A stretch of DNA of 33,622 nucleotides from DAOTUL01 sp034437435 (GTDB lineage Bacteria > Chloroflexota > Anaerolineae > Aggregatilineales > Phototrophicaceae): positions 1 to 33,622 of the forward strand of contig CAYQJO010000016.1 in NCBI GenBank assembly GCA_964417785.1, written 5' to 3'. Positions 1-9,929 of the stretch are shown one piece after another (the stretch's first letter is position 1; every line of letters begins with the position of its first letter). Under the pieces are notes generated by a model that searched no databases, was not told the DNA's origin, and saw only the letters and a program-made list of their open reading frames with translations. A program made the position numbers and the translations under genes.

Positions 1-1361
1 TCCAGAATACGGCTCATCAGACGGGCCGCCTCTTCGTTGTCCTCGATCACGACGATCTGCTTGTGCAGGCTGTCTACCTGATCGAGAGCAGAAACCAGTT
101 TCTCCTCCGGCGGCAGCGCGGGGGTCTCTTTGGTGTCGGTGAGATCGATCAATTTCTGCCACTGGTCGCCCAGAATCGTCTTCTCGACCGGGAGCGTATG
201 ACCGGAACAATTGACCACCACCACGTCATCTGGTTTGATGATTCCGTGCCGCACCAGCTTGAACAACCCGGCAAAGGTCACACCGACCGCCGGTTCAACC
301 GAGATGCCATCATGACGAGCCAGCACGCGGATGGCGTTAAACGCCTCCTCGTCGGTTGCGGATTCGAACGCGCCGCCATTGGCGGTCACATAATCGTACA
401 GCAGTTCGTAAGAGCGGCCCGGATTGCCAGTCGCCAGCGTGGCGATGATCGTCGTGGGATGCTCGACTGGCGTCGCCACCCGCTGACCGCGTTGATAGGC
501 TTCGACCATTGGCGCACACCCGGTAGACTGAATCAACCCCATCGCTGGCAGCCGATCCACGAGTCCGAAGCGCTGCAATTCACGGAAGCCTTTACCCACG
601 CCAATCGGTCCCATGCCGCCACTGACACCCTGCAAAAACCAGTCTGGTGCCAGCCAGCGCTCACTATCCCCCATGATGCGTCCAAGCTGCTCCGCAATTT
701 CATAGGCCATGGTTTTCATCGACTCAATCGCCGCGACGCTCTTGATCCCCTTATCCAGGAAGATCCCCTTCGCTTTGGCAAACTGGGCCGCAAGATGTTT
801 GGTTTGATCATAGGTGCCAGTCGTCTTGATGATCTCCGCACCGTAGAGCGCCGCCTCGCGCATTTTCTCGTTGGGCGTGGTCTGGGGGAAGAACGCCCAC
901 ACTTTGATCCCGGCACGCGCACCATAAGCCGCATACGCGATGGCGACATTGCCGGTGCTGGCGACGACCACCTCATCAACGCCCTTCTCTTTCAACGCCG
1001 AGATGGCAACCGCCGCCTGCCGGTCTTTGAAGCTGCCGGTGGGTCCCTGGCGCTCATCTTTGATATACAGGTGCTTGAGACCCAGAGACGCCGCCAGTGC
1101 TTCTGACTTAATCAGCGGGGTGGCCCCTTCGTTCAGGGTGACGATGTTGCGGGTCTCATAAAGCGGCAAGAACTCATGATAACGCCACAAATCAGAAGGA
1201 CGGTCCCTCAGATTGTGCAACCAATCCTGCACATCCACGTTGTTATCGTAGCGTGCCTCCACCAGCGTTTCGCCACAGCGCTCACAGGCCCCGGTAAACG
1301 TGCTGAGCGGGACCTGCGCCCCACAATTTGTACACTCCAATGTGATGTGTTTGCTCGGCAA
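1..1361 (-). CDS. thrC: Threonine synthase with C-terminal receiver-like extension (3' end cut by window edge)
   Basis: PLP-dependent enzyme converting O-phosphohomoserine to threonine, the last step of threonine synthesis, in the cytoplasm. Seen: an N-terminal zinc ribbon with two CxxC pairs (C10/C13 and C26/C29), the PLP-lysine motif TGSFKDR (Lys about 112), a phosphate-loop region with STGNVA, and a C-terminal VNCSGHTLP. This matches the zinc-ribbon threonine synthases. The core ends near residue 395-400. After a linker of about 40 residues the same frame continues into IVVIEDNEEAARLMSRIL, which has the beta1/acidic-pair/alpha1 pattern of a response-regulator receiver, and is then cut by the window. 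The start is TTG at 1361, two codons after the stop of the giant kinase. No other start fits before the zinc ribbon, and GGGAG lies about 10 nt upstream. It is probably co-transcribed with, and translationally coupled to, the signalling operon. The enzyme call is firm; the receiver rests on about 20 residues. Confidence 0.88.
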   Translation of the reverse strand, partial: MPSKHITLECTNCGAQVPLSTFTGACERCGETLVEARYDNNVDVQDWLHNLRDRPSDLWRYHEFLPLYETRNIVTLNEGATPLIKSEALAASLGLKHLYIKDERQGPTGSFKDRQAAVAISALKEKGVDEVVVASTGNVAIAYAAYGARAGIKVWAFFPQTTPNEKMREAALYGAEIIKTTGTYDQTKHLAAQFAKAKGIFLDKGIKSVAAIESMKTMAYEIAEQLGRIMGDSERWLAPDWFLQGVSGGMGPIGVGKGFRELQRFGLVDRLPAMGLIQSTGCAPMVEAYQRGQRVATPVEHPTTIIATLATGNPGRSYELLYDYVTANGGAFESATDEEAFNAIRVLARHDGISVEPAVGVTFAGLFKLVRHGIIKPDDVVVVNCSGHTLPVEKTILGDQWQKLIDLTDTKETPALPPEEKLVSALDQVDSLHKQIVVIEDNEEAARLMSRIL

Positions 1362-1364
1362 ACC

Positions 1365-4300
1365 TTATTCACTCCCGTTTAAGTGCTGCCGGACACCGGC
1401 AACAAAGGCATCGTACTCTTCTTTGCTGATGTCAGTCTTGTACAGGACATGGATATTGGCAAGCTGGGCCTGTTCGTCGGCGTTCAGGTTCAGTTCACCC
1501 GTAACCACCATGACCGGCACACTGGCCGTCTCCGGGTTGGATCGCAGTTCGGCCAGCACAGCAAATCCATCCATCTCCGGCATCCGCAGATCAAGGATAA
1601 TCAGGTCGGGGTGGCGGCGAGCCACCATCGAGATTCCCTCTTTGCCATCGTGTGCGGAAAAGACCCGGTATGTACCGTCCTGATTGAGCAGTTGTTCCAG
1701 CAAACGCACCGACTCTGGCTGGTCGTCAATAATCAGAATGCGTTCGAGATTGCTCTCTTTCTCCGCCGCCAACACGGCCTCCACCAAATCCTCCGGCATG
1801 AAGGGCCGTTCGATGAAGCTGTATGCACCAAGCTGGTAGGCGCGTTCGGACTCATCGCTCAGGGTGACGACGATTATGGGAATATCGAAAGTGTCGTCGC
1901 GTTCTTTCAGACGTTCCAGGATGTTCCAGCCCTCGCCATTGGCGAAGTTGACATCCATCACCAGAAGTGTTGGGCGCAAGTTGCTCACCATCGCTTCGGT
2001 ATAGGCCGGATGGTCGGCAGTTGTCACCTCGAATCCTTCCCGTTGCAGCACTCGCCGGAATTGATCGACCATATCCTTGTTGTCCTCAATCAGCAGGACA
2101 TCGCGTTTGGTCTGGATAAACCGGGGCGCGTTAACGGCGACGGTTGAGACCTCAATGGTTGGTTGGCTGGCTGGCCTGACCGGCGGATCAACATGCGTGA
2201 TCGGATCAAGCTCATCCAGAGCCGGCTCCGATTCCGGCGCACCATCGGCGTCGGTCTCCAGCGGTTCGGTGGGGATGGTGATAGTAAAGGTCGAACCCAT
2301 ATTGACCTGTGACGCCACCCGCATCTCGCCGCCCTGCATCTCGATCAACGATTTGGCAATCGGCAGACCCAGCCCCGTGCCGCCCTGAGTGCGCGTCAGC
2401 GACGAATCCACCTGCCGGAACGCTTCAAATAACAGCGGTAGGTCTTTTCCCGCGATGCCAATACCGGTGTCGATCACATCCACCTGGATCATCGAGTCGA
2501 CAACATAGGCGCGGATCGTGATGGACCCTTGCTCGGTGAACTTGGCAGAGTTCGACAGCAGGTTCAGCAGCACCTGACGGGTGCGCACTTCATCGCCGTA
2601 GGCCGCTGGCATGTTGGATGCCATTTCCAGCAGCAGATTGATCGGCTTGTCCTTGACCAACCCGATCCCGATGGAGCGCACGCCCTCTAACAGCGGCTTG
2701 ACCTCAAAGTAGTCGGCCTTCAGGTCCATCTTGTTCGCGGCGATCTTGGCCTGATCCAGAACGTCATTGATGAGCGTCAGTAAGTGCTGGCCGCTGGTGA
2801 AGATGGTGGACAGGTCTTGCTCCTGCATCTCGGTCAGTGGTCCGTCAATGCCTTTCAGCATCACCCGACTGAAACCGATGATTGAGTTCAGCGGCGTGCG
2901 TAACTCGTGGCTCATATTTGCCAGAAAGTCGCTTTTGATCCGATCCAGTTCCCGCAACTGTTCATTAGTCGCCTGCAACTGCTCGAGCAACTGCATGGAC
3001 TGGACCACTGCCGAGAGCGATCCAGTCATCGTGAGCAGCAGTTGCAGTAGATCGTAGTTGTAGGCGTTGGTCCGGCGATCCTCCATCACAATCAGGCCAA
3101 TGAGATCACCAGCGGCTACCAGCGGCAGCACCACTGCCGACCGTGCGCCGTCAACCACTGGCAGATACCGCTCGCCAACACGCTCCACGACGTAGGGTTG
3201 GCGCTGGCGGGCGACATCAGCCAGCAAATGCTCGCCATCCAGACGAATTTCCTCGATCTCGGTCAGTGGTTGCTCGGTACCGGCAGTGGCGACAGCCTTC
3301 AATGTCATGAAACTGTGATCAAAGTCGTCGATATAAAGCTGCGGCAGGTAGACCACCACCGAGAGCGCATCCAGCATCCGGTGCATGTGATCGCTGACGG
3401 TTTCAAGCGCTTCGTTGAGCGTATCCGCTGCTGCTGCTGCCGATGTCACCTCGAAAAGGAATCCCATCTTGACCGCCTGATCTTGCGAGGCTTCAAACAG
3501 GTTAGCGTTGTCAATCGCCACCGAAATCTGAGCCGCCAGCGTTGTCAGCGCCCGTACATCCTCCTCATTGAAGGCGTTGGATTCATTCGACTGTACGTCA
3601 AGCGCACCGACCACGCGCTCCTTGATGATGAGCGGCAGCGCCATCTCCGAACGTGTCAGCGGCAGATACGGATTTGGCTTGTGAACCACATCAGCAGCAG
3701 CGGTATCCAGCGCGATTTGCGGCTCGGCTTTCGCTGTCACACGACCGATCACACTGTCCGACCCCTTCGCCAGCTTATGCTGCACCCCAAGTAACTGTTG
3801 TCCGGCTTCACCGGTGCTGGCTCGCAGTTCGGCGTATTCATCCTCGTCGTCCATCAAGAAGACCTGAACATGATCGTAACCAAAGGCCTCCTGGATCAAA
3901 TCAACCACCTGGGGCAGCAGCACTTCCAGGTCCAGGATTTTACCGGCACTCTGGCTGACTTCCGCCGATGTTTGAAGCTGGCGGGCGCGGCGCTCGGTTT
4001 GAGCCAGCAGATAAGCAGCCTCCAAAGACAGCGACGCCTGCTCAGCGAACGACCGGTAAACGCGGAGTTCTTTTTCACCGTAGGTATGTGACTCTGACGA
4101 ACTGATCCAGATGATGCCAATCTCACGATTGCTTACCCGCAGCGGTAGCAGCAGCAGAGACCGCGCTTCCAGGCTGGCGACGCCGATACGCACCATGTCG
4201 TCTAGGTCTGGCGCATTCTCGATGTCGTCGATCATCAGCACATCACGGCTGGCGAGCAGTGACCACGCCGGGAATTGATCCGGGGAAAGCGTCACCCCGT

Positions 4301-7300
4301 TAAGCTCGACACCGCTCTCTGACCAACTGGCGGCCACACGCACCGACGCGCCAGGGGCCTGCCAGTCCTTGCCTTCCAGCAGTGCGATAAACACCAGACT
4401 GATCGACGGTTCGACCAGATAATTGACGACGACATCCAGCACATCCGCCGTCGTTGTGGCATCAGAAAGCGCACGGTTGGCCTGATACAGCACGCTGGTC
4501 TCTTCCAGCGCGTTTTGTATCTGTTTGAACAGGATGATGTTGTTGAACTTGACCGAGGCCGCGTCTGCCATCGTATTCATATAGCGGTTCTCATTGTCGG
4601 TAAACCGGTGTGGGGCGTTATAGGCTATCACCAGATAGCCACCGGCGGCTTCACGCGGACGCAGATGAACCGCTGCCACTGCCTGAACACCAGCGGCCAA
4701 CAGATGGCTGGCGGCGGGTTGTTGTACCTCGTTCAGATCGTCAATGAAGAGACCGCGCTCCGGGATAGTGAGACCGGCCATCAACGTATCGAAGTCCACA
4801 CCGGTCAGATTGAACAACATCAACGTATCATCGCTCAGGCCAGCACTGGCGTCCAGATAGGCCGCGGCATGATCTGATTCCATTTCCACGACCGCCTGCC
4901 GCAGCGTATCCGCGAGATCGGGGACTTCACGTGCATGGCTGATGGTGTTGGTCGCATTGTAGAGGGCCTGCACCTCACGCACCGTCATCTGCTGGCGCTG
5001 GATCAGCAGTCGATTGTCGATGGCGGTGGACGCAACATCGCTCAACTGGCGCAGTACCCGGTCCTGGTCCATTGTGAAAGTCTCATCGCTGAAGACCACA
5101 ATCCAACCGTAGGGGTCATCACGCATACTGACCATGAGCGGCAAAGTCAGCACAGCGGGTGTCGCCAGCATCAAACCGGCCTCGCTCGCGTCGTCCATAC
5201 GCAGCACCCGATCCGGATGGATCAGTGGGCGCAGTATCTCCGGGTTGTCGAAAGGTTCCATCAGGAAACGCGCCGTTTCCAGTTCGCCATCTTCGTTCGT
5301 CATCAGGATCAACGCATCAGCAGGCTGCTGGAGCAAGGTCTGCTCCAACACCACATCCAGCACATCATCCAGCGTGGCGGCCTCAGCAAGCTGGCGCTGA
5401 GCTTCGTAGAGCGAGACCGTCTCCCGCAGGTTTTCTTGCAGGGTGTTTTCCAGGCTACGCAGGTTGGTGATGTCCTGGAAAGCGGCCACGATACTGGTCA
5501 CGTTACCCTTTTCATCGGTGATGGGCGCGGCATTCAACAGCAGGTCAATCTGAATGTCGTCCATAATGACGGCTACATCGTCAACCGACTGCTCACGCCC
5601 GCTGGCAAGTGCGGCGAAGATCGGCAGTTCAGCCTCCGGATAGTGCAACTGGGTGCCGGTGCGATAAAGGTTGTAGCCTTCGATGGTAAACGGTGCGACC
5701 GGATCGATCTCCCGGCCCAGGTACAACTGGACCTGCTGGTTGAAGTTCAGCGGTTGGAGCGTTTGCGGGTCCAACACCAGGACACCGGTCGGCAGGGTTT
5801 CCAGTATCGAGCGCAGGGTTTGCTGCTCGTACTGGGTTTGCTGGAACAAGCGGCGATTTTCCAGAGCCAGCGCCACCTGTGTCGCCAGTGTATCCACCAA
5901 CTGACGGTCGCGCTCGTCAACATCGGCCTCATCCAGATCGCGGCCCATATACAGCCCACCGAAGGCCTGATCCGAGGTCGCCACCGGAGCAGCGATATGC
6001 TTGCCAAAGAACGCGGCAAGCTGCATCCGCTCGTTTTCGTCCAGGTTCTGCAGCGATGGATACGCCATCATGTCGTTGACGATAATCACCTGATCCAGGC
6101 GTATCGCATCGGTGATGGGTATCTCATCCATCAGATCATAGGTAATGTCTGCATTGGTTTCAAAGCCAGCCATCCGCGATGTCATCACTTGAAGCTGGTT
6201 CTGAGCCGCATCAAACAGCAGCAGCATCCAGCGGCTGAAGCGACCTTCCTCGGCCACCCGTGCGAACACCCGGTCCAATCCCTCGCGCACATCACCGACA
6301 CTACCGATCTCGTTGGTCAACTGTGCCGCTTCGGCCAGCGCCAACGCCCGGCGTGCTTCAGAACGGGCCTCATCAAACAGACGGATGTTGTCAACGGCCA
6401 GCGCAATTTGATCGGCCACTGCCATCAAGAAGCGCTGATATTGTTCGTCAAACATTCGTGGTGTCGCGCTCTCACATACCATCACGCCGAACCAGCGCTG
6501 GCGCACCCGGATTGGTGCGACCAACGCACCGGGGACCTGTAGCTGTGTGAGAAGTTGTTGTGCCAGACCGTCGTTCTCTTCCAGGCTGATCGCGGTCCGG
6601 GTTTCAGCCGTCAATCGTCCGTAAGGATAATCGCGGGCGTCAATCCGGTCCCGCTCGTTATGACCGCCCTCACCGTTACGCCAGCGGTAAACATATTCCA
6701 GTGTGGGTGCATCCACCACCGGTTCCGGTATGGCGATCAACACCGAGATTGTGACCGGTTCCTGCGCCACAAACGGACGGGCCAGATGAGTGACCGCCAC
6801 CTCATACACCTTGTCCAGGTCCTGGGCGCTGATAATGGCGTTACTGGCAAGGTACAGACGGCGGGCTTCGTCCAGCGCCTCTTCTGTACGCTCCAACAGC
6901 TTGCGGATTTGAATCTGACTGCTCATCTGGCCGGTTAGCGCCCGATAGACCTCAATGTGGGTCGAGGTCAGTTCGCGTAGTTCCTGCGAAGTGACCTGAA
7001 ACAGCGCAATTGGCTGGTTGGCACTGAACAATGGAAAGACCGCTGTAAAACGATTCCCCTGCTCGCGGATCCATTTAACCGGCGGCGGTACATTGGTATT
7101 GCTGGGCGTGTCATCGGTGATGACTTCTGGCTCACGCTGTCGCAGCGGAGACTCCGCCGGAATGTGAATCGGATAGACACGATCAATCTCACGGATGTCG
7201 ATCCCGTCGGACTGGGCCACCATCCGGGCCTGGGTCGGCCAACCGGTCTCGTCCAGTTCGCCCTCAAGCAGACTGAGGTTGAACGCCAGACCATGATCGC

Positions 7301-9929
7301 TGTTGGTCGCCACCGCCGCATACACCAGGTCCTGCATATTCTGAGCAGTGTTGATGATCCGGCTCGCAGCATACAGGTTTTCGTTGCGGGCCATCTGCTC
7401 TTCCGTCTGTTGCAGCAGCAAGCGGTTGTCGATGGTCACACCCGCCTGGTCGATCAACGCGGTGTAGATGCGCCCCTCCCACTCGCCAAAGGTGTGCGGC
7501 TCGGCGAATTGCAGGCTGATGATACCCTGCCACATCCCACGCACTACCAGCGGGATTATGACCAGCGCTTCGGCCTGTAAACGGCGCAGGATCAACTTCA
7601 AGCCGCTGTCCAGGCGCACATCCTCGCGGGCGTTGCGCACCAGCGCCACCCGGTCAGGTTCGAGTTTGTTCAGGAAGGGATGATCGGACCGGCACACGCG
7701 CATCCCGGTCAAATCCTGGCGATCCGCCGGCGGCGAATCCGCCGCCAGATTCAACCATTCCAACCGGGATGCACTTTCGTCAAAGGTCCAGATTTGTCCA
7801 CCACTGGCCCCGCGCACCACCGTCTGGATAATGGCATCAATGATATCTTGTAGACTGTTGGCTTCGTTAAGCGCCCGGCTCAGTTCATACAGGGTGGAGG
7901 TCTCCGTCAGACTGATCTGTGTTTCCTGGAACAGGCGTGCGTTCTCAATCGCCAGTGAGACACGATTGGCGACCGCCTGCAAGATAACCCGATCACCTTC
8001 GGTGAAGTCCTCGTCGCTGGCGGCGCTGATCTCACCGATAGTCTGACCGCGAATGCTGATCGGCACACGAATATCTGCCACGCCGTCGCCGTTCGGCTCC
8101 GGTTCCACACTGACAAGATTATAGCGATAGGCCCGTTCCAGTTGCAGCCGCTTATGCGCCGATTCCCATGCCTGATGGGTCAACTGGCGGTTGAGGGTGT
8201 CAATCTGTGTGATACGGGTTTCGGATTGGTTCATCAGACGGGTGTTGACAATGGCGACCGAAAGCTGGTTGGCCAGCAGCGTAAACACTGGCAAATCCGT
8301 CTCCTGGAACGCATTTGGCTCTTTGCTCTGAATATCCAGTACGCCAATCACGGTGTCACCGCTGACCAGCGGCAGCCCCATCTCGGCACGAGTCTCCGGT
8401 AGCAGTGGATTGAAACGGTGTCCCGGCTGGCCTTCGGTATCCTGAACAATCACTGGCATACCGCTTCCGGTCACGCCGCCAATGACCGACTCCGAACCGA
8501 CCGGAATCTTGAAATCCTGTTCCAGGAGCTTACGGCCCGCCTCGCCCCGGCTGTAAAGCAGCACGGCGTTCATACGAGCATCATCGACCAGGAAGACCTG
8601 TGCGTGATAATAGCCGAACTCCTCGCAAATCCGGTTAATGGCACGCACCAGAATGACATCAACATCATGCAGTGTCGCCACTTCACGCCCGATACGGGCC
8701 GTCAATTCCAGATTGCGGCGGTGTTTTTCCGAAGCACCGGAAAGCTGCTCTTGAAGTTCAGCCAGCCGATTCGATAAACCGCCAATGGCTCCGGATATTT
8801 CACCGAGTTCATCACCTGAGTCAATCATTGGTAGCGTTTCGCCCATTGCGATATCGCCAGCGAGACGCTGCGCCAGGGTGCGCAGAGATTGCACGGGACG
8901 TAAAACCGGAACCACAAAGATACGGACCAGGGTCAACACCACAAGCAGCATGATCGTATAGACCGAGACCACCAGCACCGACAGCAGATCATAGCGATTA
9001 ACGGCTGTCTCAAAATCTTCGACCAGGACAACACGCCAGGGGGTATCGACACCGATCATTCCCTCAACCGGCAGCGCCGAAATGGCCTGTGCTGCCGACG
9101 CAAAATTTGCCAGAAAGTTCGTATCCTCAAGCACCTGGTAATCAATAGCGCCGCTGTTATTGTCGAGGTAGGTCCACACATCGTCACTGGCCGCAACTGT
9201 CCCCACCTCCGTCAGAATCCGACGCTGGTTGTCGATCAGTATCACATGATAATAGTCCGCCAGATCACCAGCCGCCTGTACCAGGCTGTTGATGAAGGCA
9301 TCGGCACGAACCTGTAACTGCACCAGACCGACCACATCGGTCATGTTGCCGAGGGGAGTCACCGGTGTATAAATGGACAGATAGTTCTGCGATGTCATCT
9401 CACCAAAGTAGACCTGCCCCACATCCAGGTCCTCAATCTCAGCCTGAAGAGCAGGTGTGATCGCCGATTCTCGCCTGACTGTGTTGACCGTCACCTGTTG
9501 ATCGGTGTTGATCGCTTCACCCCATACCTGCCCGCGCCGGTCAACATAGCGGACAGCCATATACGTATCGATATGGCGTACCAGCAGATCATCAAACAGG
9601 CGCAGCATCGACCGCTGGTACTCAGAGCGGCCAAGATCGTGATCCTGATCGTAGGTTGCTTCTACCGCTTGACCGAAGTTCCGCAGCGTGGACCCCGAAC
9701 TCAGACTCACCACATCGTAAGCCAGGGCATCGATTGTGCGAGCAACGGCATTGTCAAACTGCCACAGGGCATACGCGTTCTCACGCTGGACGGATTGCTG
9801 CCCGGATAACTGCTGCGACATCACCGTGATGACAGCCAGACCGACAAACGCCACCACCAGGATGACATCAATACGCCGTAACAGCCGTCGGTTGAGAGAC
9901 CGTGTGTTTTTTTTCCTGATACTACTCAT
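1365..9929 (-). CDS. Giant dCache/HAMP/multi-GAF/PAS hybrid histidine kinase with two receivers (2854 aa)
   Basis: Membrane sensor kinase that should autophosphorylate and pass phosphate to its own receivers. Order seen: TM1 about 22-40; an extracytoplasmic sensor resembling dCache about 42-311; TM2 about 312-340; HAMP about 343-395; GAF1 about 397-565; a W-motif GAF-like half domain (W588) to about 677; GAF2-GAF5 about 678-1370; PAS about 1372-1490; GAF6-GAF10 about 1510-2315; HisKA with HELRTPLN (H2341); HATPase about 2440-2555 with GGTGLGL; REC1 (D2659) and REC2 (D2780). Ten full GAF domains is far beyond usual kinases of 400-1500 residues. REC1 has Arg where receivers carry the conserved Lys (FIERPF) and a non-standard loop after its Asp. 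REC2 keeps Asp, Thr and Lys. The start overlaps the stop of the upstream GAF gene by 4 bp (ATGA). The GAF ligands cannot be read from sequence. Confidence 0.95.
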   Translation of the reverse strand: MSSIRKKNTRSLNRRLLRRIDVILVVAFVGLAVITVMSQQLSGQQSVQRENAYALWQFDNAVARTIDALAYDVVSLSSGSTLRNFGQAVEATYDQDHDLGRSEYQRSMLRLFDDLLVRHIDTYMAVRYVDRRGQVWGEAINTDQQVTVNTVRRESAITPALQAEIEDLDVGQVYFGEMTSQNYLSIYTPVTPLGNMTDVVGLVQLQVRADAFINSLVQAAGDLADYYHVILIDNQRRILTEVGTVAASDDVWTYLDNNSGAIDYQVLEDTNFLANFASAAQAISALPVEGMIGVDTPWRVVLVEDFETAVNRYDLLSVLVVSVYTIMLLVVLTLVRIFVVPVLRPVQSLRTLAQRLAGDIAMGETLPMIDSGDELGEISGAIGGLSNRLAELQEQLSGASEKHRRNLELTARIGREVATLHDVDVILVRAINRICEEFGYYHAQVFLVDDARMNAVLLYSRGEAGRKLLEQDFKIPVGSESVIGGVTGSGMPVIVQDTEGQPGHRFNPLLPETRAEMGLPLVSGDTVIGVLDIQSKEPNAFQETDLPVFTLLANQLSVAIVNTRLMNQSETRITQIDTLNRQLTHQAWESAHKRLQLERAYRYNLVSVEPEPNGDGVADIRVPISIRGQTIGEISAASDEDFTEGDRVILQAVANRVSLAIENARLFQETQISLTETSTLYELSRALNEANSLQDIIDAIIQTVVRGASGGQIWTFDESASRLEWLNLAADSPPADRQDLTGMRVCRSDHPFLNKLEPDRVALVRNAREDVRLDSGLKLILRRLQAEALVIIPLVVRGMWQGIISLQFAEPHTFGEWEGRIYTALIDQAGVTIDNRLLLQQTEEQMARNENLYAASRIINTAQNMQDLVYAAVATNSDHGLAFNLSLLEGELDETGWPTQARMVAQSDGIDIREIDRVYPIHIPAESPLRQREPEVITDDTPSNTNVPPPVKWIREQGNRFTAVFPLFSANQPIALFQVTSQELRELTSTHIEVYRALTGQMSSQIQIRKLLERTEEALDEARRLYLASNAIISAQDLDKVYEVAVTHLARPFVAQEPVTISVLIAIPEPVVDAPTLEYVYRWRNGEGGHNERDRIDARDYPYGRLTAETRTAISLEENDGLAQQLLTQLQVPGALVAPIRVRQRWFGVMVCESATPRMFDEQYQRFLMAVADQIALAVDNIRLFDEARSEARRALALAEAAQLTNEIGSVGDVREGLDRVFARVAEEGRFSRWMLLLFDAAQNQLQVMTSRMAGFETNADITYDLMDEIPITDAIRLDQVIIVNDMMAYPSLQNLDENERMQLAAFFGKHIAAPVATSDQAFGGLYMGRDLDEADVDERDRQLVDTLATQVALALENRRLFQQTQYEQQTLRSILETLPTGVLVLDPQTLQPLNFNQQVQLYLGREIDPVAPFTIEGYNLYRTGTQLHYPEAELPIFAALASGREQSVDDVAVIMDDIQIDLLLNAAPITDEKGNVTSIVAAFQDITNLRSLENTLQENLRETVSLYEAQRQLAEAATLDDVLDVVLEQTLLQQPADALILMTNEDGELETARFLMEPFDNPEILRPLIHPDRVLRMDDASEAGLMLATPAVLTLPLMVSMRDDPYGWIVVFSDETFTMDQDRVLRQLSDVASTAIDNRLLIQRQQMTVREVQALYNATNTISHAREVPDLADTLRQAVVEMESDHAAAYLDASAGLSDDTLMLFNLTGVDFDTLMAGLTIPERGLFIDDLNEVQQPAASHLLAAGVQAVAAVHLRPREAAGGYLVIAYNAPHRFTDNENRYMNTMADAASVKFNNIILFKQIQNALEETSVLYQANRALSDATTTADVLDVVVNYLVEPSISLVFIALLEGKDWQAPGASVRVAASWSESGVELNGVTLSPDQFPAWSLLASRDVLMIDDIENAPDLDDMVRIGVASLEARSLLLLPLRVSNREIGIIWISSSESHTYGEKELRVYRSFAEQASLSLEAAYLLAQTERRARQLQTSAEVSQSAGKILDLEVLLPQVVDLIQEAFGYDHVQVFLMDDEDEYAELRASTGEAGQQLLGVQHKLAKGSDSVIGRVTAKAEPQIALDTAAADVVHKPNPYLPLTRSEMALPLIIKERVVGALDVQSNESNAFNEEDVRALTTLAAQISVAIDNANLFEASQDQAVKMGFLFEVTSAAAAADTLNEALETVSDHMHRMLDALSVVVYLPQLYIDDFDHSFMTLKAVATAGTEQPLTEIEEIRLDGEHLLADVARQRQPYVVERVGERYLPVVDGARSAVVLPLVAAGDLIGLIVMEDRRTNAYNYDLLQLLLTMTGSLSAVVQSMQLLEQLQATNEQLRELDRIKSDFLANMSHELRTPLNSIIGFSRVMLKGIDGPLTEMQEQDLSTIFTSGQHLLTLINDVLDQAKIAANKMDLKADYFEVKPLLEGVRSIGIGLVKDKPINLLLEMASNMPAAYGDEVRTRQVLLNLLSNSAKFTEQGSITIRAYVVDSMIQVDVIDTGIGIAGKDLPLLFEAFRQVDSSLTRTQGGTGLGLPIAKSLIEMQGGEMRVASQVNMGSTFTITIPTEPLETDADGAPESEPALDELDPITHVDPPVRPASQPTIEVSTVAVNAPRFIQTKRDVLLIEDNKDMVDQFRRVLQREGFEVTTADHPAYTEAMVSNLRPTLLVMDVNFANGEGWNILERLKERDDTFDIPIIVVTLSDESERAYQLGAYSFIERPFMPEDLVEAVLAAEKESNLERILIIDDQPESVRLLEQLLNQDGTYRVFSAHDGKEGISMVARRHPDLIILDLRMPEMDGFAVLAELRSNPETASVPVMVVTGELNLNADEQAQLANIHVLYKTDISKEEYDAFVAGVRQHLNGSE

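Noticed and set aside
63..1106. Plus-strand open frame of 347 codons at the left end
   Set aside because: The minus-strand frame here is an unmistakable threonine synthase starting from TTG. The plus-strand frame has no recognisable motif.
4935..6542. Plus-strand open frame of 535 codons
   Set aside because: It lies wholly antisense to the giant kinase, whose frame encodes clear GAF and PAS domains. The plus-strand translation is rich in His, Gln and Arg and shows no domain, so it is a shadow.
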